Assembly: GCA_021784265.1 (NCBI GenBank)
Contig: JAJXTA010000250.1
Span: forward strand, 1 to 5,524
Direction: 5' to 3'
DNA: 5,524 bases
Source of the DNA: a bacterium
Lineage (GTDB): Bacteria; Verrucomicrobiota; Verrucomicrobiia; Limisphaerales; J093
Position 1 is the stretch's first letter. Each line of letters opens with the position of its first letter. A program made the position numbers and the translations under genes. The notes beneath the pieces were generated by a model that worked only from the letters and a program-made list of their open reading frames with translations, searched no databases and was not told the origin of the DNA. Shown here piece after piece: positions 1 through 5,255 of this stretch.

Positions 1-782
1 ATCTTGCCATCATTCAACGAGCTCAGCAGCGTGGTGCTGGCCAGGTAGTTGATGCTGGAACCCGTGATGACGCCGCCGCTGCTGGCGCCAGTCAGGCCCA
101 GGCTGCCGGCGGTGTTGGTGCTGCCGACGTTGGTGATCTTCAGGGCGGTCACGCTGGCTCCCGAGTTGTCGGCCACCACGAAATGGTCGCCTTGAATCGA
201 GGCCGTGACGTTGATGCCGCTGGCGCTGTTGATGTCGTTGAGCACATCGTTGACCGAAGCGGCCTTGCTCAGGTCCACGATGGCGGTGTTGCCGGCCCCA
301 TCGGTGATGCGGATGCTGCCGCGGCTGATGCCCTGGCCACCGTTGAGCTCGCTGAGCAGGGCGTTGTTGCTGACGCTGGCGGCCAGAGGGGAAAAGGTCA
401 GGGTGCCGGCGCCGACGGGGGTAGTGCTGGTGTCGGAAAAGCCCTGGCTGATGGCCTGCTGGGCGGTGACCAGTTGCGAGACGTAGAAGCTGTAAGTTCC
501 CGGGGGAGAGGTATTGGTGGTGGTGGCCGTCAGCACGCTGGAATCGGAGCTGCTGGCGGTGGTGTTGTTGAAGGTGTTGATGTTGGTCAGGGGGGTCAGC
601 GATCCCTGCAGGGCCGTGACCTGGGCCTGGATGGCCTTGAGAGCGGTTTCCTGCGTCTGCATCGTGGCGATGCGGGTCTGCAGGTCGTTGACCGGCTGAG
701 CATCGATGGCGATGAGCTTGTTGATCAGGTCGGCGGTGTTGATGCCGCTGACCAGCCCGATACCCGAGGTAATGGTGCCCAT
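1..782 (-). CDS. fliD: Flagellar hook-associated protein 2 (FliD, filament cap), N-terminal part
   Basis: This encodes the N-terminal 260 residues of the flagellar filament cap protein, which sits at the distal tip of the filament outside the cell and helps flagellin subunits fold into place. The gene runs off the left edge, so the C-terminus is not seen. Residues 1-30 carry the typical FliD N-terminal pattern (GIGLVSGINTADLINKLI, then IDAQPV). Residues about 30-63 form a Gln/Ala/Leu-rich heptad stretch expected to be coiled coil. Residues about 141-187 (ALLSELNGGQGI, then GSIRITDGAG, then VNDVLNDIN) match the flagellin/FliD hook IN motif. A second copy appears to begin at residues 252-260 (LLSSLNDGK). 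The ATG at 782 was chosen because the homology begins right there and AGAGGG lies 7 bases upstream. The low-complexity Ser/Thr/Asn content is normal for axial proteins. The family call is confident; the symbol rests on motif recognition, not on a database search. Confidence 0.9.
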   Translation of the reverse strand, partial: MGTITSGIGLVSGINTADLINKLIAIDAQPVNDLQTRIATMQTQETALKAIQAQVTALQGSLTPLTNINTFNNTTASSSDSSVLTATTTNTSPPGTYSFYVSQLVTAQQAISQGFSDTSTTPVGAGTLTFSPLAASVSNNALLSELNGGQGISRGSIRITDGAGNTAIVDLSKAASVNDVLNDINSASGINVTASIQGDHFVVADNSGASVTALKITNVGSTNTAGSLGLTGASSGGVITGSSINYLASTTLLSSLNDGK

Positions 783-807
783 GGCGAGACCCTCTGGAGT
801 CAGCCCA

Positions 808-825
808 GGCAGGCCGGTGCCTGCC
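808..825 (-). promoter_or_regulatory. Hairpin in the fliD leader
   Basis: A perfect 7-bp inverted repeat (GGCAGGC, four-base loop, GCCTGCC) lies about 26 bases upstream of the fliD start codon and just before its ribosome-binding site (AGAGGG, about 790-795). A GC-rich stem this close could affect translation initiation or mRNA stability. No T-run follows on either strand, so it is not a terminator. The stem is visible in the sequence; a regulatory role is inference. Confidence 0.4.
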
Positions 826-1102
826 CAAGCCAAGGCGTGCGCAGAATTTGCGCTATCCATCCCCTTCAATGACTGTTATCGACACTTGGAGGATAAGGGC
901 TTGATATCGGCAGCCCCCCTGCTGTCATCGTGGCGACCATCCCCTTCAGATCCACGGCTGGCGAGATCCGGCTTTGCAGTTATCTTCCTTTCCATAAAAA
1001 AGATGGTAAGGGTGAGTGAAGGCGGGCACCGGTGGCATAAGATGCTGCTGAAAAACAAGTTGTGTCGCACGGGGGTTTGAAGGGGCGAGGAAAAACCCCG
1101 CC

Positions 1103-1212
1103 CCAACCCGGTCCCCAATGGGACCAAACCACGTCCCCAGCGGTGCCCAAGCGGGTCCCGAGCGGTACTAAAACCGCACCCAAAGCGGTCCCGAACCGGG
1201 CCCTTGGTTGGG
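1103..1212. repeat. Degenerate 22-bp tandem repeat, five units
   Basis: Five consecutive 22-base units start at 1103, 1125, 1147, 1169 and 1191. Read on the plus strand the core is roughly CCAAnCnGGTCCCnAGCGGTAC. The first three units agree with each other at about 15-16 of 22 positions. The CCC at unit positions 11-13, the A at 4 and the C at 6 are conserved in all five. The last two units are more diverged. The unit is not a multiple of three, so this is not a protein repeat. Units are contiguous with no unique spacers, so it is not a CRISPR array. Short perfect inverted repeats lie inside it, for example GGTCCC-CAAT-GGGACC at 1110-1125 and GCGGT-N6-ACCGC at 1162-1177. Function is unknown; an array of protein-binding sites or a simple minisatellite are both possible. 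Confidence 0.65.
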
Positions 1213-1626
1213 GCCGAAGCAGGAGCGCAGGGGGGTAGAGGCTGGTGGGAACGGATGAAGCGCGGGGTGGCGGGGGTTCCCGGGGCGGAAGATGCACGCA
1301 GCGGGGACATCCATATATGTTCGCATATTGTTAGGTTATCGTCAAGTGCTGATTGAAGTTTTGCATTGGGTTGGGGTCCCAGCAATCCCAATGTCAGCGC
1401 GGAAGCCAGTGGAGGGGGTTTCTCAGGCCAGCAAGGCCGGCCGATTCGCGGTTCGATCTGAACAACGCGCCCGAAGGGACGGAAGGATGTCGATGGTGCG
1501 ACGCTCCCGACGCGCACCTACCTTGTCGGAAAAGCGCCTCGCGTCCCGGTTTCACTCGCTTCTTCGTTTTTCTGCCCCCTGCGCAAGAAACAGTAAAATC
1601 GAGCGTGACCCGTGCCCCTTGTCCCC

Positions 1627-1651
1627 CTCTGCCACTGCGGGAGAGAACTCC
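1627..1651 (+). promoter_or_regulatory. Ribosome-binding site of the HNH gene, inside a possible hairpin
   Basis: GGGAG at 1639-1643 lies 8 bases before the ATG at 1652, a good Shine-Dalgarno match that decides this start over the far-upstream ATG at 1292. The same bases can pair with CTCT-GCC at 1627-1633 (loop ACTGC, one G-G mismatch), so the ribosome-binding site may be partly hidden in the messenger. The match is visible; control by this stem is inference. Confidence 0.5.
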
Positions 1652-2674
1652 ATGAGACGTCCGTCGATTCCCGTCGCAGTTGAGCAAGCGGTTCTTCAAC
1701 GATCGAAACGACGTTGTGCCCTTTGTTGGGGACTTGACCATAATCTAGACGTGAAGGACATACAGATCGCGCACGTGGATGGAAACCGATCGAATAATGC
1801 GGAAGACAACCTTGCGGCCCTTTGTCAGGCTCATCACAATTCTTACGACTCCAAGCCGAGCCAGACGAAGCAGATTACTCGCAAGGAGCTGAAGCAGTAT
1901 CGCGACGAACTCTACGATCTGCTCGAAAGGAAATCTCGCAGTATTCAAACATCATTCTTGGGTCCACGCGGACAAAAGGTATTCACCACGACCGATGCGC
2001 AGCGACTAGGCCAGATAGTGGAAGCGGTCGATGAAGACACGGCGAGAGAGCATCCGAACGGAATAAGACTATGTTCGCTCGCAAAGCAATTCTACGAGGT
2101 GGACGGCGACTTGGCGGCGGGACGAACTGCCATGGACGAACTTCTGAAGCTTGCAGAAACTCACGGGGAGCCTTCGGCCTATTTGACGGGCCAAAACGAG
2201 CTACCCGTTCCCGGCGTCCTTGTATCGCTGATTAGGGCGTTGCGATTTCTTGGCGATACAGACGGAATGGCGTATGTGTGGTTTCTCCACGAGATGTCGG
2301 ATCGCGCATTTTACGGGTCTGAGCGCGGGTGGGGGTCAAAGAGTATCGCTGAATTGCCTGCGGGATCAATTGCTAACGTCGCGGTCTGTCTTTACAGCAT
2401 AGCCCGAACGAACTTGTTCAACTTTACCCCGGGGATGAGATTGACAGCCGCGGACCAGCTTTGCACTCTTGCCTGCAAATTGACCATCGCGTATTCGATG
2501 CAAGGGCGAAATATACCGGAGCGAATCATCTCGATCTTCTATGGTCACGGCGTGCTTCGCGTCGCGCCGGGGCTGAACTTCATCGGCAACGGCCCGAGGG
2601 ATGAGGTCGACCCGAATGCACCCCCCGACATCTGGTTCTCAGTGATGCACTGGCTCGCGCTGCTCGACAGCTAG
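1652..2674 (+). CDS. HNH endonuclease domain protein with unrecognised C-terminal region
   Basis: A 340-residue protein predicted to be a metal-dependent nuclease. The HNH domain occupies about residues 15-70. C22 and C25 (RCALC) are candidate zinc ligands, H41 (IAHVDGN) is the first His, N53 (EDNLAALC) is the central Asn, and C58 with H61-H62 (LCQAHHNSYDS) supply the last His and the second half of the metal site. The following stretch (SQTKQITRKELKQYRDELYD, about 70-89) resembles the helix that commonly follows this HNH subtype. Residues about 100-340 match no domain I recognise. They look soluble, without signal peptide or membrane span. The start at 1652 is set by GGGAG 8 bases upstream and by where homology begins. 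No methyltransferase or other partner lies next to it. After the TAG at 2672-2674 the same frame stays open to 2971, so the protein may be a shortened form of a longer one. A defence role is possible but unproven. Confidence 0.8.
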   Translation: MRRPSIPVAVEQAVLQRSKRRCALCWGLDHNLDVKDIQIAHVDGNRSNNAEDNLAALCQAHHNSYDSKPSQTKQITRKELKQYRDELYDLLERKSRSIQTSFLGPRGQKVFTTTDAQRLGQIVEAVDEDTAREHPNGIRLCSLAKQFYEVDGDLAAGRTAMDELLKLAETHGEPSAYLTGQNELPVPGVLVSLIRALRFLGDTDGMAYVWFLHEMSDRAFYGSERGWGSKSIAELPAGSIANVAVCLYSIARTNLFNFTPGMRLTAADQLCTLACKLTIAYSMQGRNIPERIISIFYGHGVLRVAPGLNFIGNGPRDEVDPNAPPDIWFSVMHWLALLDS

Positions 2675-2737
2675 CATTTTGACAGGGCTCTCAAAAATAT
2701 CCCTACGAAACTGGCGGACCGGGACGGCCTGTTTGCC

Positions 2738-2971
2738 GTGAGCAGAGAAGCCCCGAAGTTTTCCATGGCTGACGCCCGGCGAATGGCGGAGCTTTGGCTG
2801 ACGCACTGGGCAGGCGTGGTTGTCGGAGGCGATAAGATCACTCTTGCATCCGACAAAGAGTTGGCCGATGTGCTGTCGCATATGCACGCGCAGCGCGATC
2901 GGGCGTTGATTGGGCTCACACGCCTACGTCAATGTGCGCTCGAGGAAAGGGCGATTCTAGCGCTGGGATGA
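2738..2971 (+). CDS. Hypothetical protein or severed C-terminal extension of the HNH protein
   Basis: This 77-codon frame (GTG start) is in the same reading frame as the HNH gene. The frame is in fact open from the codon after that gene's TAG (2675) to the TGA at 2969-2971, about 98 codons. The translation (MADARRMAELWLTHWAG, then ASDKELADVLSHMHAQ, then RALIGLTRLRQCAL) looks like a real soluble, mostly helical protein, and G/C-rich third positions support coding. No clear ribosome-binding site precedes the GTG at 2738 or the ATG at 2765. That favours a C-terminal part cut off by a nonsense change, or a readthrough product, over an independent gene. I do not recognise a family. Its stop codon lies inside the first copy of a 16-bp tandem duplication (2965-2996), so the end of the frame may itself have been altered. 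Confidence 0.45.
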   Translation: MSREAPKFSMADARRMAELWLTHWAGVVVGGDKITLASDKELADVLSHMHAQRDRALIGLTRLRQCALEERAILALG

Positions 2972-2996
2972 AACCGGGACGGGATGAAACTGGGAC
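2965..2996. repeat. 16-bp tandem duplication
   Basis: Two adjacent 16-base copies, GGGATGAAACCGGGAC (2965-2980) and GGGATGAAACTGGGAC (2981-2996), differ at one position. The pair sits exactly where the HNH reading frame ends and about 20 bases before the PEP-CTERM remnant becomes readable. It therefore marks a junction between two unrelated pieces of DNA. It could come from replication slippage or from an insertion event. Confidence 0.7.
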
Positions 2997-3017
2997 GACG
3001 GGAGCGGTTTGCAGTGA

Positions 3018-3248
3018 AGAGGCGATGGCAATGGCGCCTCCATCGGTAGCTATACCTACCCATCCAATCCCTCCGCCCCAACCTACGTCGGCTTCGGCGA
3101 ACACGTGGGAAGCATTGGCATCGAACCGAAGATCTACAGCTTCTCATTGCAGACTGTCTTGGCCGTTCCCGAACCCGCCTCCATCTTCCTCGCCCTCGCC
3201 GGCTTCGCCCTCCTGGGTTTCGGCCGCCGGCCAAGGCGCCCCGCCTGA
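3018..3248 (+). pseudogene. 5'-truncated PEP-CTERM protein gene remnant
   Basis: In the frame starting at 3018 the sequence reads as the last ~76 residues of a secreted surface protein. It begins with a Gly/Ser/Tyr-rich stretch (DGNGASIGSYTYPSNPSA) and ends in a PEP-CTERM sorting signal: VPEPAS at about 3165-3182, a hydrophobic helix (IFLALAGFALLGFG) and a basic tail (RRPRRPA). Such tails are recognised by exosortase and anchor or process proteins at the cell envelope. The frame is blocked upstream by TGA at 3015-3017, and no start codon or ribosome-binding site is present, so the 5' part of the gene is missing. Codon use stays GC-rich and the terminator downstream is intact, so the loss looks recent. 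The same pattern (DG, then GSYTY, then VPEPAS) occurs in the minus-strand PEP-CTERM protein at the right edge, suggesting the two are related. Confidence 0.75.
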
Positions 3249-3274
3249 CCAACCCCGATCTCTCCTAACCTCCT

Positions 3275-3315
3275 CGAACCCGGCCGGCCCACCCGCCCGC
3301 CGGGTTCGCTTTTTT
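3275..3315 (+). terminator. Rho-independent terminator after the PEP-CTERM remnant
   Basis: A perfect 10-bp inverted repeat, CGAACCCGGC (3275-3284) and GCCGGGTTCG (3299-3308), with a 14-base loop is followed by C and six Ts (3310-3315). It starts 26 bases after the stop codon of the PEP-CTERM remnant. It is almost certainly that gene's original terminator and would also stop transcription arriving from the HNH gene. Confidence 0.9.
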
Positions 3316-3402
3316 CTCCCCCCCGCCTCCACCCTGCCTTCCCCGCCACGCCGGGCCAAAGCGTCCCCCCCCGGCCCGGATACCCCCCTTTCCGCCTTCC
3401 GC
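3316..3402. other. C-rich tract between terminator and IS remnant
   Basis: This short intergenic stretch is strongly pyrimidine-rich on the plus strand, with runs of seven Cs (3318-3324), eight Cs (3365-3372) and six Cs (3383-3388). No gene or signal was recognised. It contains the left break of the IS remnant. Confidence 0.5.
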
Positions 3403-3732
3403 ATGGCCCTGATGCATCGCCAGCCTGCCCAAGGGCTGCTGCATCACAGCGACCGGGGGGAGCCGTACGCCAGCGACACTTACCGGGACCTGCTGGAGCA
3501 GTATGGTCTGACCGCCAGCGTGAGCGGCCGGGGGAACTGCGGGGACAATGCCTGCATGGAAAGGTTTTGGGCGACGCTCAAGACGGAGCTGGTGCATCAG
3601 CAGCACTACCCCACGCACGATCAGGCCCGCCAGGCGATCTTCGATTCCATCGAGGTGTTTTACAACCGGAGACGGTTGCCCAGGACCTTAGGCTATCAGA
3701 GCCCCGAGCAGTTCGAGGCCGGCCTAAACTAA
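3403..3732 (+). pseudogene. IS3-family transposase (OrfB, integrase core), C-terminal fragment
   Basis: The last ~109 residues of an IS3-type DDE transposase. The fragment contains LLHHSDRG with the second catalytic Asp (D17 of the fragment), the conserved GRGNCGDNACMERFWATLK block with the catalytic Glu (E53) and the Lys seven residues later (K60), and the C-terminal YNRRRLPRTLGYQSPEQFE signature. The Asp and Glu are separated by 35 residues, the classic D(35)E spacing. The first catalytic Asp, the DNA-binding region and the whole of OrfA are missing. Upstream of about 3395 the sequence turns into C-rich non-homologous DNA, so the element is broken and cannot transpose by itself. Full-length OrfB is usually about 270-300 residues. 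The surviving frame has no internal stop. Confidence 0.9.
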
Positions 3733-3776
3733 CCCCGCGGCGCGCCCACCATTCGTGGGGAAATCCACGGGGTTCA
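3403..3776 (+). mobile_element. Remnant of an IS3-family insertion sequence with probable right end
   Basis: The element consists of the transposase 3' end plus 44 bases of downstream DNA ending at a probable terminal inverted repeat. Read inward from the right, it starts TGAACCCCGTGG (3776 back to 3765). IS3-family ends usually begin with TG, and the distance from the stop codon is typical. The matching left end is not present in the window, so the terminus is an inference. The left break is at about 3395. Confidence 0.6.
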
Positions 3777-3832
3777 AGCGACTTGGGAGTCTGACCCTGC
3801 GAAAGAAGACCTCTTGTTTGTTGAACCCAACC

Positions 3833-5200
3833 TCATCGGTTTGCGGTTGATTCAGGTCGTGAGGAGATTTCACCACCCGCCCCCCGGCGCCGACCCGTGC
3901 CGGCATCCGGCGGGGCGCTGCGCATCACCTCGACCAGCTTGCGGAAGATCACGCCATCTCCCGATTCCGCGTTCCAAAGCATCTCCTGCTCATCGGTGTC
4001 ATAGGTCCAGTACATCCAGCCGTCAAAGCCCAAGCCGCTCAGCCGCCGGGCCAATTCACCCACCCACGCCGCCGCCGGCGCAAGCTTCGGAAAGTCGCGC
4101 TTGAACACGCCGAACTCGCCCACGATCAGGGCCTTGCGCGGCTCCGCTTTCAGACCGGCCAGCAGCTTGTCATGCTCGATCGAGGCCATGTCCACTTTCA
4201 GAACGGCTTCGTTGGCGGCGTAGGTGTGAATGTCGATCACATCGGCGCTCGAGCGTAGCAGCGCCGTCGGCCGGAAGGGATACCGGTTCCGCGAAGGCGC
4301 CCTCTTCAGGTGAAAGTCACCCGGGCCTCGGCGCCCCACCGCGCGATAGGTGAACATGCTCGCATCGATCAGTGCATCGGGAATCTCCGCACGAATCGCG
4401 GCCGCCATCTGGTCCACCCAATACACGGCCATATCGTCGGCCAGGCGCTCCTTGTCCGTCGCCAGATCATAAGTCACGCCGTTGGCCGCCGTAACGCGTC
4501 CCTTGGAAAGGGAGAACGGCCGCTGCCCGACGTGGAAGCACAGCTCGTTGTCGATGTCCCAGCAGAACACCGCCGAGAGCGTCCTCGGGTCACGCTTGCG
4601 CAACGCGCGAATGACATCGCGCAGGTAACGCTGCTTCGCTTCAATGAAGGACGGGTTGAGGTACTCGTTATTAGCGCCGTCCACGTTCTCGACGCTTCGG
4701 TCCAGTCCCTTGCGGTACGGGCCGGCTTCCGGAAAGAACTCAAAGCAAGGCACGACCAAGATGCCATGCTTCCTGGCCAGCAGAAGAAAATCCGCCAGAT
4801 TATCGAGGTAGGCCGGATCAGGCCTGGCCGCATCGCGACTCTTGAACATGCAGCCGCGCTGGCCGCTTAGCCCATTGATAAAGACACGCACCACGTTGAA
4901 ACCGGCCCCCGCCATGTGCTCGAACGCCTTGATCACCTTGCTGCGGTCGTAGACGAACGGCGAGAATGTGGCGTGCCCGCCTTTGCCCGCCAGGTCAAGC
5001 CGGATGTAGTTGAACCCGCGCGGCACAAACCGTTGCCCGTTCGAATTCAAAACAAACGCGTTGCCTTCGATCCGAACCGGAGACACATCCCTCGCGGGCA
5101 GTGCCTGGCTCGCTTCGCCCCATGCGGAGACCGAAACCGCGACAAGCAGGCACAAGACCAATAATCCACGTCCCATGTTGAGTGATTCTCTTTTTATCAT
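3833..5200 (-). CDS. Secreted glycoside hydrolase, GH5-like (cellulase/mannanase type)
   Basis: A 455-residue exported (beta/alpha)8-barrel glycosidase expected to hydrolyse beta-linked polysaccharide by the retaining mechanism. Residues 1-32 form a signal peptide: basic start (MIKRES), hydrophobic core (GLLVLCLLVAVSVSA), small residues for cleavage near AWGEASQA. The Cys in the core is not in a lipobox. Barrel landmarks follow in the usual order: RGFNYIRL (about 61-68), NVVRVFINGLSG (102-113), FCWDIDNELCF with N218 and E219 as acid/base (212-222), DIHTY (323-327), IVGEFGVFK with E362 as nucleophile (359-367), and GWMYWTYD (394-401) with the substrate-stacking Trp. The ATG at 5200 was chosen because it gives a normal signal peptide. 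A GTG at 5257 would add 19 unneeded residues, and an ATG at 5176 is also possible. It lies 53 bases downstream of a PEP-CTERM gene on the same strand. Substrate cannot be assigned. GH5-like fold and catalytic residues are clear; related clan GH-A families remain possible. Confidence 0.85.
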   Translation of the reverse strand: MIKRESLNMGRGLLVLCLLVAVSVSAWGEASQALPARDVSPVRIEGNAFVLNSNGQRFVPRGFNYIRLDLAGKGGHATFSPFVYDRSKVIKAFEHMAGAGFNVVRVFINGLSGQRGCMFKSRDAARPDPAYLDNLADFLLLARKHGILVVPCFEFFPEAGPYRKGLDRSVENVDGANNEYLNPSFIEAKQRYLRDVIRALRKRDPRTLSAVFCWDIDNELCFHVGQRPFSLSKGRVTAANGVTYDLATDKERLADDMAVYWVDQMAAAIRAEIPDALIDASMFTYRAVGRRGPGDFHLKRAPSRNRYPFRPTALLRSSADVIDIHTYAANEAVLKVDMASIEHDKLLAGLKAEPRKALIVGEFGVFKRDFPKLAPAAAWVGELARRLSGLGFDGWMYWTYDTDEQEMLWNAESGDGVIFRKLVEVMRSAPPDAGTGRRRGAGGEISSRPESTANR

Positions 5201-5238
5201 CTGATCCCGTTCTTGCTTGTGCCTGCGTAAAACATCAG

Positions 5239-5255
5239 GAGAGTCGTCGGCTCTC
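5239..5255 (-). promoter_or_regulatory. Small hairpin at the PEP-CTERM stop codon
   Basis: GAGAGTC and GGCTCTC form a 7-bp stem (one G-T pair) with a three-base loop, overlapping the stop codon of the upstream gene and lying about 40 bases before the GH5 start. No T-run follows closely, so it is unlikely to be a strong terminator and the two genes may be co-transcribed. Confidence 0.3.

Larger units (their letters stand above)
783..1651. other. Long region without a convincing gene (fliD leader, repeats, HNH-gene leader)
   Basis: No open frame here has a credible start, a ribosome-binding site and protein-like composition together. The long frames present are Arg/Pro/Gly-rich and look like products of high GC content. 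From left to right it holds the fliD leader with a hairpin and a 12-bp direct repeat (TGAAGGGGATGG on the minus strand, 937-948 and 857-868), and then five 22-bp tandem repeats (1103-1212). Next comes an AT-rich island at about 1305-1360 containing ATATG-TTCG-CATAT (1315-1328). The leader of the HNH gene ends it. Because the flanking genes diverge, promoters for both should lie here. The best -10-like sequence seen for the HNH gene is TAAAAT at 1594-1599, without a good -35. No tRNA or rRNA sequence was recognised. Confidence 0.6.

Noticed and set aside
10..828. Minus-strand 272-codon open frame, and plus-strand frames at 183-872, overlapping fliD
   Set aside because: They are Gln/His/Arg-rich or Ala/Gly-rich shadows of fliD in other frames; only the fliD frame shows family motifs and a ribosome-binding site.
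1103..1212. CRISPR array
   Set aside because: The 22-bp units are contiguous and degenerate with no unique spacers, and no cas gene is present.
1311..1330. LexA/SOS-type operator on the minus strand (CGAAC half-site)
   Set aside because: Only one half of the Gram-positive-type SOS box matches; the second half is wrong.
1449..1458. GGTTCGATC resembling a tRNA T-loop
   Set aside because: No acceptor, D-arm or anticodon stem can be built around it.
876..1517. Minus-strand 213-codon open frame through the repeat region
   Set aside because: Composition is Pro/Arg/Gly/Ser-rich, it crosses a 22-bp tandem repeat that is not a multiple of three, and no ribosome-binding site or family motif is visible.
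1292..1651. N-terminal extension of the HNH protein from the ATG at 1292
   Set aside because: The 120 added residues are Arg/Ser-rich and unlike the rest of the protein, while a good ribosome-binding site precedes the ATG at 1652, just before the HNH homology begins.
2932..3732. A single 266-residue plus-strand protein ending in the transposase fragment
   Set aside because: Its first ~155 residues are the wrong frame across the PEP-CTERM remnant, its terminator and the C-rich tract; only the last ~110 residues are real IS3 sequence.
4310..4870. Plus-strand 186-codon frame and minus-strand frame 4474-4833 within the GH5 gene
   Set aside because: They are shadows of the GH5 gene, which has complete catalytic motifs and a signal peptide in its own frame.
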